Below, in pieces: positions 35,769 through 43,419 of a stretch of 64,000 nt of DNA. Source of the stretch: Phycisphaerales bacterium. GTDB lineage: Bacteria; Planctomycetota; Phycisphaerae; Phycisphaerales; SM1A02. The stretch lies in assembly GCA_029245245.1 (NCBI GenBank), contig JAQWPT010000011.1, forward strand, positions 231,874 through 295,873, in the 5' to 3' direction. Each line of letters starts with the position of its first letter. Positions within the stretch are counted from its first letter, which is position 1. The translations under genes were made by a program, and so were the position numbers. Below the pieces are notes generated by a model. The model worked only from the letters and a program-made list of their open reading frames with translations. It was not told the origin of the DNA and made no database searches.

Positions 35769-36524
35769 ATTCCACCTTCAACGGACGCTCCAGAGCAGCG
35801 GATTGCTGTGGTCACCGGAGCCAGCCGGGGCATCGGACGATCGATTGCCACTCGACTGGCCGCTGACGGGCATCGTGTGGTGCTCGTGGCTCGAACTGCC
35901 GATCCACTGGAAGCCCTCAAGGGCGAGATCGAGGCGGCCGGTGGCAGTGCCGTCGTGTCGACCTGCGATCTTGCCGATGGATCTGCAGTCAATGAACTGA
36001 TCGAGTCGGTTGTCTCCGACGAGGGGCGGCTGGATATTCTCGTCAACAATGCCGGAATCACCCGTGACGGGCTGATGCTCCGCATGTCCGATGAGGATTT
36101 CGATGTCGTCCTGAACGTGAACCTGCGGTCGATCTTCATCGCCTGTCGGGCTGCAGCCCGGCCGATGATGCGAGGCCGGTTTGGACGGATGATCAATATC
36201 AGTTCTGTAACCGGGCTTATCGGGAATCCAGGGCAGGCCAACTATGCGGCGGCCAAGGCCGGGATCATCGGCATGACCAAGACCATTGCCAAGGAGTTCG
36301 CCTCCAAGGGCGTGACCGCGAACGTGGTGGCTCCGGGTTTCATCAGGACCGAGATGACCGAAGCCCTCGGGGCAGGGGTCCTTGAGGAGGCTGCCAAGCG
36401 GATTCCGCTGAAGCGGCTCGGAGAGGGGGATGACATCGCTCATGCCGTCTCCTTCCTCGCCTCCGAGGGAGCAGGCTACGTCACCGGGCAGGTCCTGACC
36501 GTCGATGGCGGGATGGTCTGCTAG
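35769..36524 (+). CDS. fabG: 3-oxoacyl-ACP reductase, possible AUU start
   Basis: FabG is the NADPH-dependent reductase of each elongation cycle. VTGASRGIGRSIA, NNAGITRDGLMLRM, the catalytic Ser in INISSVTG and YAAAKAGIIGM are all present. The first canonical start, GTG at 35808, would begin MVTGASRG, cutting into beta strand 1, and has no Shine-Dalgarno. In frame upstream, ATT at 35769 has GGAG seven bases before it and yields PPSTDAPEQRIAVVTGASRG, a complete N terminus of normal length (251 residues). I therefore place the start at the ATT; the GTG gives 238 residues. The rest of the gene is certain. Confidence 0.85.
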   Translation: MPPSTDAPEQRIAVVTGASRGIGRSIATRLAADGHRVVLVARTADPLEALKGEIEAAGGSAVVSTCDLADGSAVNELIESVVSDEGRLDILVNNAGITRDGLMLRMSDEDFDVVLNVNLRSIFIACRAAARPMMRGRFGRMINISSVTGLIGNPGQANYAAAKAGIIGMTKTIAKEFASKGVTANVVAPGFIRTEMTEALGAGVLEEAAKRIPLKRLGEGDDIAHAVSFLASEGAGYVTGQVLTVDGGMVC

Positions 36525-36550
36525 TTTGGTGGACGGCCCCGCCGCCCGGA

Positions 36551-36580
36551 TTGCCTCTTACCCCTCGATACCACTACAAT
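36551..36580 (+). promoter_or_regulatory. acpP promoter
   Basis: TTGCCT (36551-36556) and TACAAT (36575-36580) are 18 bases apart. Transcription would begin near 36587, about 36 bases before the acpP start. Confidence 0.5.
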
Positions 36581-36622
36581 GCAGCCCCTCAGATGGGATT
36601 CTGACCAACCAGGAGATTCGCC

Positions 36623-36874
36623 GTGACGGAAACTGAGATCGAAGCCAAGGTGATCGAGATTGTCTCGGAACAGATGGGTGTTGATCGTGCCGAGATCACC
36701 CGTGAAACAAGCTTCGCCAACGATCTGAATGCGGACAGCCTCGACACAGTCGAGCTGGTCATGGAGTTCGAGGATGAGTTTGAAACCTCGATCCCGGATG
36801 ACGAAGCCGAGAAGATCCAGACTGTTGGACAGGCGATCGATTACATCATGAAGGTCAGTTCTTCTTCCGCTTGA
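36623..36874 (+). CDS. acpP: acyl carrier protein
   Basis: The 83-residue acidic protein carries growing acyl chains on 4'-phosphopantetheine attached to the Ser of [12 protein letters not shown]. The flanking helices ([33 protein letters not shown]) are typical. The GTG start at 36623 has AGGAG seven bases upstream. It is followed by fabF after 52 bases and has its own likely promoter. Confidence 0.97.
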   Translation: MTETEIEAKVIEIVSEQMGVDRAEITRETSFANDLNADSLDTVELVMEFEDEFETSIPDDEAEKIQTVGQAIDYIMKVSSSSA

Positions 36875-36926
36875 CCGCGGGCAGGGCTGGGTTTGATGGT
36901 CGTTTCCCCACGGGAGGCGTGAACAC

Positions 36927-38183
36927 ATGACATCCAATGGTCGGCGTCGTGTCGTCGTGACCGGATTCGGTGCTATTACCGACCTTGGTGATGATGCGCT
37001 CGCGTTGTGGGAGGGACTGAAGGCCGGTCGATCCGGAGTCGGTCCCATCACCGCATTCCCGTTGAATGACGAGTGGGTCACGCAGATCGCCGGGGAAGTG
37101 CATGGCTGGGATCCAGCCAAACGCATTCCGCCTGGTGATCACAAGCGGATGGATCGCTTCTCGCTGCTGGGCGTCTATGCCGCGATGGAAGCGGCCGAAC
37201 ACTGTGGGCTCGATTTCAAGACGGGTGATCCGTATCGGCGCGGTGTCATCTTCGGCAGTGGCATCGGCGGTATCCACACCATCGAGACTGGCCACCTGAA
37301 GCTCATCAACAAGGGACCAAAGCGAATGAGCCCGTTCAACGTCCCGAGGTTGATGGCCAACGCAGGTGCCGGCAATATCTCGCTTGCCCTGGGACTCAAG
37401 GGGGTCAACTCCTCCCCAGCCACGGCGTGTGCGTCCGGTGGCCATGCCATCGCCGAAGGACTCTGCATGATCCAGCGAGGCAACGCGGACGTCATTGTCT
37501 GCGGCGGCGGGGAAGCAGCCGTTTCCACACTGTGCATCGGGTCATTCTCCGCCATGAAGGCGTTGTCGACCCGCAACGATGATCCGCAGAGAGCTTCTCG
37601 CCCGTTCGATCGGGATCGAGATGGCTTCGTGCTCGCCGAAGGTGCTGCGGCCCTGATCCTGGAAGAAGAAGCTCACGCCAGGAAGCGTGGAGCCGAGATT
37701 TTCGCCGAGATCCATGGCTTTGGCATTACTGGTGATGCTCACCACATCGCTGCTCCCGATCCGGTCGGCACCGGAGCCCGGGTGGCCATGGAGCATGCAC
37801 TGGCGGATGCGGGACTTTCAACTACGGACATCGACTACATCAACGCCCACGGCACCTCCACGCCGCTCGGTGACGCATCCGAGGTCGCCGCGGTGAAGGA
37901 CCTCTTCGGGGAGCATGCCATGTCGCTGGCAATGTCATCGACGAAGTCGATGACCGGCCATGCCCTGGGTGCAGCCGGCGGTATCGAGTCGGTGGCGGTG
38001 ATCAATGCGATCAGGGAAGGCGTTCTGCCGCCCACGATCAATCTTGATGAGCCTGACGAGGGCTTTGACCTGGACTTCGTTGCCAACGAAGCCCAGGAGC
38101 GTCCAATCAAGTACGCCCTGAACAACTCGTTCGGGTTCGGTGGCCACAACGTTTCGCTCGTCTTCGGGCGCTACGACGGCTGA
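36927..38183 (+). CDS. fabF: 3-oxoacyl-ACP synthase II
   Basis: FabF elongates acyl-ACP. The 418-residue product opens RRRVVVTGFGAITDLGDD and carries the Cys-His-His triad in TACASGGHA, NAHGTSTPLGD and KSMTGHALGAAGG. GGAGG precedes the ATG. It closes the fab group; the converging PagL-like gene ends 37 bases away. Confidence 0.96.
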   Translation: MTSNGRRRVVVTGFGAITDLGDDALALWEGLKAGRSGVGPITAFPLNDEWVTQIAGEVHGWDPAKRIPPGDHKRMDRFSLLGVYAAMEAAEHCGLDFKTGDPYRRGVIFGSGIGGIHTIETGHLKLINKGPKRMSPFNVPRLMANAGAGNISLALGLKGVNSSPATACASGGHAIAEGLCMIQRGNADVIVCGGGEAAVSTLCIGSFSAMKALSTRNDDPQRASRPFDRDRDGFVLAEGAAALILEEEAHARKRGAEIFAEIHGFGITGDAHHIAAPDPVGTGARVAMEHALADAGLSTTDIDYINAHGTSTPLGDASEVAAVKDLFGEHAMSLAMSSTKSMTGHALGAAGGIESVAVINAIREGVLPPTINLDEPDEGFDLDFVANEAQERPIKYALNNSFGFGGHNVSLVFGRYDG

Positions 38184-38220
38184 GATACACCTGCGTTGGA
38201 TCGCACGACGGCTTCCCGGA

Positions 38221-38916
38221 TCAGAACGGGAAGTTGATGCCCGTGTAGAGGTACACGCTGTCACGTCCGGGGTTTTCGGAGTACAGGCCGGCATTGGAAA
38301 TATGGTGCCAGCGGACGCCTACGACCCAGCGATTGTTGTCGCCGATGTCGAAGGTGACACCGACGCCGGCCTGGGGCGTGAAGTTGAACTCCGAACCACC
38401 GATCGGCACGTTCTTGGTGGATCCCAGCATTCCCACGCCGCCATCGACGAAGAAGGACCATGTGTCCTGGCGGACGAAGTGCCATGCAAACAGGAGATCG
38501 AGGCTGCCACCGAAGGCGTTCCCGCCGTCCTGGAAGAAGCCCCAGAGCTTCAGTTCCGGTGCGAAGGCGAAGCCGTCGACGATGAAGTATTCCCAGGTGG
38601 CGCCGAAGGCGGCTTCGTTGTTGCTGCTGGACTTGACATCGATGCCCCATCCGCCGACAAGGCCCCACCGCATGGATCCTTCCGAACCGAAGGTGGCAAC
38701 GTCCGCGGAACCGGTGGTGTCCGTGGAGTTTTCCTGGAACATCGCGGGGGCGATGCGGAACTGGGATTCGTTGTCGAGGGTTGCTTCCAAGGCGGCCATT
38801 GCTTCGGCCCGCTGAGCCTGAGCCTGTTGGCCATGGATCGCGACATCCTCTGCCAGGGAAAATGTGCCAGCAGTCGGCAGGATTGTTGCGATGGTCAGTG
38901 TGGCGGTCAGCAGCAT
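38221..38916 (-). CDS. PagL-like outer-membrane beta-barrel (lipid A deacylase family)
   Basis: A 231-residue secreted protein with a signal peptide at about 1-22 and a helical linker. The following beta-rich region ends in an aromatic residue (INFPF), as outer-membrane barrels do. RWHHISNAGLYSENPGRDSV matches the PagL/acyloxyacyl-hydrolase motif around the catalytic His and Ser; the acidic third residue may be Asp in NPGRD. It could remove an acyl chain from lipid A. GGGAGGG seven bases before the ATG and a good promoter upstream support the start. Confidence 0.75.
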   Translation of the reverse strand: MLLTATLTIATILPTAGTFSLAEDVAIHGQQAQAQRAEAMAALEATLDNESQFRIAPAMFQENSTDTTGSADVATFGSEGSMRWGLVGGWGIDVKSSSNNEAAFGATWEYFIVDGFAFAPELKLWGFFQDGGNAFGGSLDLLFAWHFVRQDTWSFFVDGGVGMLGSTKNVPIGGSEFNFTPQAGVGVTFDIGDNNRWVVGVRWHHISNAGLYSENPGRDSVYLYTGINFPF

Positions 38917-38958
38917 TGGATGGCCCTCCCAAGGAGCATGTGCAGGTCTGTAGGCGAC

Positions 38959-38987
38959 AGGCTATGGGGCGGCTATCGGCTTGACAA
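38959..38987 (-). promoter_or_regulatory. promoter of the PagL-like gene
   Basis: On the minus strand TTGTCA (38982-38987) and TAGCCT (38959-38964) are separated by 17 bases; the leader would be about 35 bases. Confidence 0.5.
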
Positions 38988-39051
38988 GCGTGGGCCTTTG
39001 GGTGGATCAGCCAACCGGGTTGGGATCCCGCTTTCAGGCCATAGGTGCGTG

Positions 39052-39098
39052 GAGAAAAAAGATCCGCCGCCTGGAAGCTCCGACTCTCCAGGCGGCGG
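39052..39098 (-). terminator. rho-independent terminator (minus strand)
   Basis: A perfect 12-bp stem (39064-39075 with 39087-39098, 11-base loop) is followed on the minus strand by ATCTTTTTTC. It should end transcription of the phosphorylase-family gene at 39260-39955. Confidence 0.75.
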
Positions 39099-39101
39099 CA
39101 T

Positions 39102-39122
39102 CGCGGCCGAAACCGCGTTTTT
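39102..39122 (+). terminator. terminator-like hairpin on the plus strand
   Basis: CGCGG (39102-39106) pairs with CCGCG (39113-39117) and is followed by five T. No plus-strand gene ends just before it; it may stop readthrough from fabF or an unannotated transcript. Confidence 0.4.
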
Positions 39123-39259
39123 AGACTGATTTGTGGTGCTTTTGGGCCTTGTCGGGCCCTCAAAGCAGAACACGGTAACGGTATCCGCAGGAGGCAGTGG
39201 CGGCAACGGCGAGAAAGAGGTTTCCTCCAAATAGACCCAACTCACTCAAACCAAAAGGC

Positions 39260-39955
39260 TTAGGAGCCGGTTCGAAGGAGGAGGTCCGGCATCGCTCGGG
39301 CCACGGAATCCATGGCCTGGAGGCTGTCGCGGCGAAGCCGGCCCAGAGAGCTCAGCAGGCGGGGCTTGAGCAGCAGGGAGGCGAGGAGGGCACCCAGTCT
39401 GGTCTTGCCTTGGGAGTCGATCCACCGGGCTGCCTCAGTGGGCAGGGTGGCCTCAGGGCCGTCACTGATGCCCCGAATCACGCCCCAGTTCCAGCCCCGG
39501 GCCTCGGCGAGGGCGGCGAAGGCGGCGCATTCGAGGTCCACGCCATCGGCCCCGGTCTGCTCATGGAGAGCCTGCTTCTCGGCGATGGTGCTCACGAGTT
39601 CCTCGGCAACACAGAGGGTGCCACTGCGTGGGTCATTTTCGCCCAGGAGCAGAGATGGGGTCCATCGGCGACCCGAGCCGGCATCGATGACTTCACGGGC
39701 GACGATCACCTCGCCGGTGGACCTCGCGGGGGACAGTCCGCCTGCGGTCCCGGCAAGGATGACCACACTGCCCGAAGCCGGTCGAACTGCATCCAGACTG
39801 GTTTCAATTCCTCGCCGGCCGGGTCCGCTGGTCAGGATCGTCCAGGCTGCGGATTCCTCGTGTCGGCCAAGGCAATGGGCCTCGTGGGCCAAGGGGGTCA
39901 CAATCGTGATGGCATCGGGTGTGTGCATGCCGCGTGCAGAGCCTACCGCAGCCAT
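39260..39955 (-). CDS. nucleoside phosphorylase-superfamily enzyme (MTA/SAH nucleosidase-like)
   Basis: The 231-residue product has the superfamily start (ITIVTPLAHEAHCLG), the glycine-rich segment ILAGTAGGLSPARSTGEVIV, the ribose-binding GVDLECAAFAALAEA and the final WGVIRGISDG. This core is shared by MTA/SAH nucleosidases, futalosine hydrolases and the hopanoid-associated HpnG. Nothing in the neighbourhood separates them. The ATG at 39955 is used; an ATG at 39928 (MHTPDAIT) is an alternative. A strong terminator follows it. Confidence 0.75.
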   Translation of the reverse strand: MAAVGSARGMHTPDAITIVTPLAHEAHCLGRHEESAAWTILTSGPGRRGIETSLDAVRPASGSVVILAGTAGGLSPARSTGEVIVAREVIDAGSGRRWTPSLLLGENDPRSGTLCVAEELVSTIAEKQALHEQTGADGVDLECAAFAALAEARGWNWGVIRGISDGPEATLPTEAARWIDSQGKTRLGALLASLLLKPRLLSSLGRLRRDSLQAMDSVARAMPDLLLRTGS

Positions 39956-39990
39956 GGGCTTCGTGTCTTTCCTGCACGCATGTCATCCCC

Positions 39991-39996
39991 TATCAT
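39991..39996 (+). promoter_or_regulatory. -10 box before tRNA-Glu
   Basis: TATCAT lies 13 bases before the first base of the tRNA; no good -35 is evident. Confidence 0.4.
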
Positions 39997-40009
39997 GTCC
40001 CCTCGTCCT

Positions 40010-40084
40010 GACCCCATCGTCTAGTCAGGTCTAGGACACCTGGTTTTCATCCAGGCAACAGGGGTTCGAATCCCCTTGGGGTCG
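40010..40084 (+). tRNA. tRNA-Glu (UUC)
   Basis: The acceptor stem GACCCCA/TGGGGTC, a D arm, the anticodon stem CCTGG/CCAGG with loop TTTTCAT (anticodon TTC at 40046-40048) and a T arm AGGGG-TTCGAAT-CCCCT form a complete cloverleaf. The CCA end is not encoded. Confidence 0.95.
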
Positions 40085-40124
40085 TTGCTCAGGAAGTCCG
40101 TGGAACTCCGCGGGCTTCCTGTAC

Positions 40125-40130
40125 TAGAGT
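40125..40130 (+). promoter_or_regulatory. TANNNT box before the gene at 40137
   Basis: TAGAGT ends six bases before the GTG at 40137, which has no Shine-Dalgarno sequence. Confidence 0.4.
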
Positions 40131-40136
40131 GTAGTT

Positions 40137-40913
40137 GTGATTACTCCTCTCCCCGTCCACGTGGCACTGCTGGCCATGACGATCTTCGATCGTCCGGTCG
40201 TGTTGCCACCTCCACTGCCCGAGTCCGCGATCGAGGCGTTGTCGCAGGTTGTCGATGACCAGGATGCCCCGGACGCCGGCTTCATCGAGTTGCTCAACCA
40301 TGTTCGCAGTTGGCCACCTGGGGCCGGCTCCATTGGGCCTCGCCTGGTGATCGATCACGATGCACTCATCGAGCATCCCGGTGACTACCGTGGCGAACTG
40401 CTGGTGATCGAAGGCCAGATTGAACAGGCGGCAACACTGGCGAGGCCGCTTGAGACGGTCCAGGAGTGGTTCGTGCGTTCTCCTGATGGCCGTCCGGCCA
40501 TGGTCTACGTTCCACTTCAGGGCATCCTCCCGGTCCAGCCGGGAGACGATGTGGTGCTGGAGGGCTACTTCTACAAGCGACTGCAGATTGAGGATCGGCA
40601 GGGGGTTTCGCGCGCCTACCCGGTTTTCATCGGTGGGCAGCCACGCGTGGTGGCCGGGGTGGAGAGGGAGGTGGATGCAGCCCTTCGCGACTCCAAGGCC
40701 TACGTCGACACGATGGTGCTGCTGATTGCCGGTGTCGCGGTTCTGCTGCTCGTGGTGGTGGGGCTGCTGCTGCTGACCCGCCGCTCGAAACGAAGAACGC
40801 GGCTGACTGGTATCTTTGATGATGTCGATTCCTCGGTACCCGACCCTCCATTGCCGGAGGATCCCGCCGGTGCCCTGGGAGAACTCAAGCATCGCAACTG
40901 CGAGGACCAATGA
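40137..40913 (+). CDS. hypothetical single-pass membrane protein
   Basis: A 258-residue protein I do not recognise. An N-terminal hydrophobic stretch (VHVALLAMTIF) may be a signal. The middle has beta strands (GELLVIEGQIEQAATLAR, GDDVVLEGYFYKRLQI) that suggest an OB-like fold. A strong membrane helix lies at about 193-216, before a basic cytoplasmic tail (RRSKRRTR). It begins with GTG six bases after a TAGAGT box and is coupled to aroB by an ATGA overlap. Confidence 0.6.
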   Translation: MITPLPVHVALLAMTIFDRPVVLPPPLPESAIEALSQVVDDQDAPDAGFIELLNHVRSWPPGAGSIGPRLVIDHDALIEHPGDYRGELLVIEGQIEQAATLARPLETVQEWFVRSPDGRPAMVYVPLQGILPVQPGDDVVLEGYFYKRLQIEDRQGVSRAYPVFIGGQPRVVAGVEREVDAALRDSKAYVDTMVLLIAGVAVLLLVVVGLLLLTRRSKRRTRLTGIFDDVDSSVPDPPLPEDPAGALGELKHRNCEDQ

Positions 40914-42028
40914 CTTCCATACCCGTTCGTTGTCCAGGTGGTGAGTACGAGGTCATCGTGGAATCCGGGTCACTGGGCGGCATTGGTCCACGAGTTGCAG
41001 CGGTGTGCGACGCTCGCCGTGTCCTGCTCGTGATCGATCAGGCCGTCGTCGAAACCCATGGAGCCGTGGCGCACGACGCGCTCGCCACGGGGGGCTTCGA
41101 GGTTCATGCATGCACCATCGAGGCCGATGAGCACCAGAAGACCATCGAGACCGTTGCCTCCATCTACCAGTCCGCCCTGGCCGCCGGCCTGGATCGGCAT
41201 GACGCCATCGTCGCCGTGGGCGGAGGGTTGACCGGGGACGTGGCTGGGTTCGCCGCCGCCAGTTACCTGCGGGGGATCGACTTCGTTGCGGTGCCGACCA
41301 CACTGCTGGCCATGGTGGATGCATCCGTCGGGGGCAAGACCGGAGTCAACCTGCCCCTGCCCGGCCACGCAGGCGCGGGGCCGCGGCTGGGCAAGAACCT
41401 CGCGGGAGCATTCTGGCAACCACGACTCGTGCTCGCGGATCCCGAGGTCCTTGCCACCCTCGATCATCGCCATCGGCGCTGCGGCCTGGCCGAATGCGCC
41501 AAGCATGGTCTGATCGCCAGCGAGGACCTGCTGGACCTGATCGACTCGAACCTCGATGCCATCACGTCGGCGGAGCCTTCGTCCATTGCTTCGTTGGTGG
41601 ATCACGCGGTCCGGATCAAGGTGGTCGTGGTCCAGGAGGATGAACGGGAGCAGGGGCGGAGGGCTGTTCTGAATCTCGGGCACACCTTTGCCCATGCCAT
41701 CGAGCCCATCGAGGCCATGGACCTGCTCCATGGCGAAGCGGTGTCCATCGGACTCGTGGGCGCCATCGAACTTTCGAGAAACCTGGGCCGTCTTGAGGGG
41801 GACTGGTCGGAGGGATTCATCCAGCGACTGAAGCGGATCGGCCTGCCCACCAGGCTTCCGGCTCCGGTGGCCACCGCGGAACTCATGATGAGAATGGGCT
41901 ACGACAAGAAGCTCGAGGGAGGGTGCCACACCCTTGTGGTGCCACACTGCCCTGGGCGGGTCGAGATCGTCTCGGACGTTGCCGAGGATGCCATCGTGGC
42001 GGCCTGGGCGGCCCTCGGGGCGGACTGA
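40910..42028 (+). CDS. aroB: 3-dehydroquinate synthase
   Basis: AroB makes 3-dehydroquinate, the second step of the shikimate pathway, feeding chorismate to pabB in this window. The 372-residue product has IVAVGGGLTGDVAGFAAASY and LRGIDFVAVPTTLLAMVD, SVGGKTGVN, the zinc ligands in RRAVLNLGHTFAHAIE and LLHGEAVSIG. An insertion (LPGHAGAGPRLGKN) follows the GGKTGVN motif, where most homologues go directly to GKN. It is coupled to the preceding membrane protein gene. Confidence 0.95.
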   Translation: MTSIPVRCPGGEYEVIVESGSLGGIGPRVAAVCDARRVLLVIDQAVVETHGAVAHDALATGGFEVHACTIEADEHQKTIETVASIYQSALAAGLDRHDAIVAVGGGLTGDVAGFAAASYLRGIDFVAVPTTLLAMVDASVGGKTGVNLPLPGHAGAGPRLGKNLAGAFWQPRLVLADPEVLATLDHRHRRCGLAECAKHGLIASEDLLDLIDSNLDAITSAEPSSIASLVDHAVRIKVVVVQEDEREQGRRAVLNLGHTFAHAIEPIEAMDLLHGEAVSIGLVGAIELSRNLGRLEGDWSEGFIQRLKRIGLPTRLPAPVATAELMMRMGYDKKLEGGCHTLVVPHCPGRVEIVSDVAEDAIVAAWAALGAD

Positions 42029-42135
42029 ACTGCGTCCCATATTCAAGGCCCCTTTTCATGCCCGCCGATGATGACGGTGAGCGTTTCGGCGTTTCACGGC
42101 GCGATCCGCGCCGAATCCGGTCAGGGAGGCCCTCC

Positions 42136-43419
42136 GTGCGAACCATCGCCATCGTGAACCAGAAGGGTGGCTGTGGCAAGACCACGACCGCCATCAACCT
42201 TGCTGCGGTCCTTGCCAAGCAGGGTGTCCGAACCCTCCTGGTGGACATGGATCCGCAATCCCACTGCGCCGCCGGCCTGGGGGTTCCCGAATCCAGGATC
42301 GAGACCGGCATTGCCGAGGCCATGCTTTCGGATCTCGACCACGGATTCGATCCCGCCCCGATGCTCTGGGAAGTCATGCATGGATTGGACCTGCTGCCGA
42401 GCACGATGATGCTGGCCGGCCTGGAGGCGCCAGACGGTGGACTCTACGCGCTGCCGGACCGTGATCGCCGACTCGCCCGGGTGCTCCAGGAGTGCTCGGT
42501 TCGCTACGACATCTGTCTCATCGACTGCTCGCCCTCGATCGGGCTGCTGACCTACAACGCGCTGCGGGCTTCCACCCAGGCACTCATTCCAGTCGAGACC
42601 GGCTACTTCTCACTTCGAGGGGCCCGCCGCCAGTGGGGGACCATCCAGTCGCTCATCGAGCGCATCGCCCGCCCCATCCAGTGCAACATGCTGCCCACGC
42701 TCTTCAACCCGGACTCCCGTCTCGCGGCCCGGATCCTCGAAGCGCTGCACCAGCACTTCCCGGATCATCTGCTTTCGATGGTCGTGCGTGAGCATGAGCC
42801 ACTGCGGGAGGCCGCCTCACTTGGCCAACCCATCACGGAGTTCGCGCCGGGCAGCGAGGCCGAGCAGGATTACCTGGCCCTGGCTCGCTGGGTCATCGAG
42901 CATCCGCCACAGGTCCAGCCGGAACTGCTGGATCGTCGCTCGGCCGCCTCGGTTCCTCCGCCCCAGGTGCAACCGTCGACCCGGGTCGGTGAACTCGCCC
43001 TCCGCATGCAGGCGGGGTTCGATGCCACCCCGGCTGCGGCACGGGAGCCGGTTGGCACTGCGCCCACCGATGATGTGCAGGAGAGCGAGCCCCCGGCAAG
43101 TTCGATCGAGGCGAAATCGCAGGAGCTGGACTTCGGCGTGATCATTACGGACCAGGGGATCTGCTTCCGACAGCCGGGCCTGCCCGAGCAGAGCATGTCG
43201 ATCTCCGCCGACTTCAATGGTTGGTCGACCTCGGCGACACCCATGCGATTCGATCGAACGCTCGGGTGCTTCCAGGCCATCGTGCCCCTGCCTCCGGGTC
43301 GATACCGGTACCAGGTGGTGATCGATGGTCGCAGTCGGATCGATCCCTACAACGAGTCGACCATCACCGGTGAAACCGGTGCCAGCACGAACAGTTTCAC
43401 CCTGAATGCTGCGCCATGA
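42136..43419 (+). CDS. ParA/Soj-like ATPase fused to a CBM48/AMPK-type domain
   Basis: Residues 1-270 are a ParA-family ATPase: the deviant Walker A NQKGGCGKTTTAINLA with signature Lys10, LLVDMDPQSHCAAGLG and the Walker B IDCSPSIG. After a disordered Pro/Ala linker, about residues 335-427 form an early-set glycogen-recognition-like domain (MSISADFNGWSTSATPMRF, GCFQAIVPLPPGRYRYQVVI, DPYNE). AGGGAGG six bases before the GTG at 42136 gives the normal ParA N terminus; an in-frame ATG at 42058 would add 26 basic residues. No parB or parS-like repeat is seen. It is coupled to the next gene by ATGA. The fusion suggests that the ATPase positions a cargo bound through the C-terminal domain. Confidence 0.85.
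   Translation: MRTIAIVNQKGGCGKTTTAINLAAVLAKQGVRTLLVDMDPQSHCAAGLGVPESRIETGIAEAMLSDLDHGFDPAPMLWEVMHGLDLLPSTMMLAGLEAPDGGLYALPDRDRRLARVLQECSVRYDICLIDCSPSIGLLTYNALRASTQALIPVETGYFSLRGARRQWGTIQSLIERIARPIQCNMLPTLFNPDSRLAARILEALHQHFPDHLLSMVVREHEPLREAASLGQPITEFAPGSEAEQDYLALARWVIEHPPQVQPELLDRRSAASVPPPQVQPSTRVGELALRMQAGFDATPAAAREPVGTAPTDDVQESEPPASSIEAKSQELDFGVIITDQGICFRQPGLPEQSMSISADFNGWSTSATPMRFDRTLGCFQAIVPLPPGRYRYQVVIDGRSRIDPYNESTITGETGASTNSFTLNAAP

Larger units (their letters stand above)
38917..39259. other. intergenic region with pagL-like promoter and two terminator hairpins
   Basis: No coding frame here looks real. The region holds the minus-strand promoter of the PagL-like gene (38959-38987), a 12-bp minus-strand terminator (39052-39098), a plus-strand hairpin with T5 (39102-39122) and an imperfect hairpin built on GGGCC/GGCCC flanked by GCTTT/AAAGC at about 39137-39165. 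Confidence 0.5.

Noticed and set aside
35808..36524. GTG at 35808 as the fabG start
   Set aside because: It would delete part of the first beta strand of the NADP-binding fold and has no Shine-Dalgarno; kept only as an alternative.
42058..42135. ATG at 42058 as the start of the ParA fusion
   Set aside because: The extension is basic and unlike ParA N termini, and the GTG at 42136 has a much better ribosome binding site.
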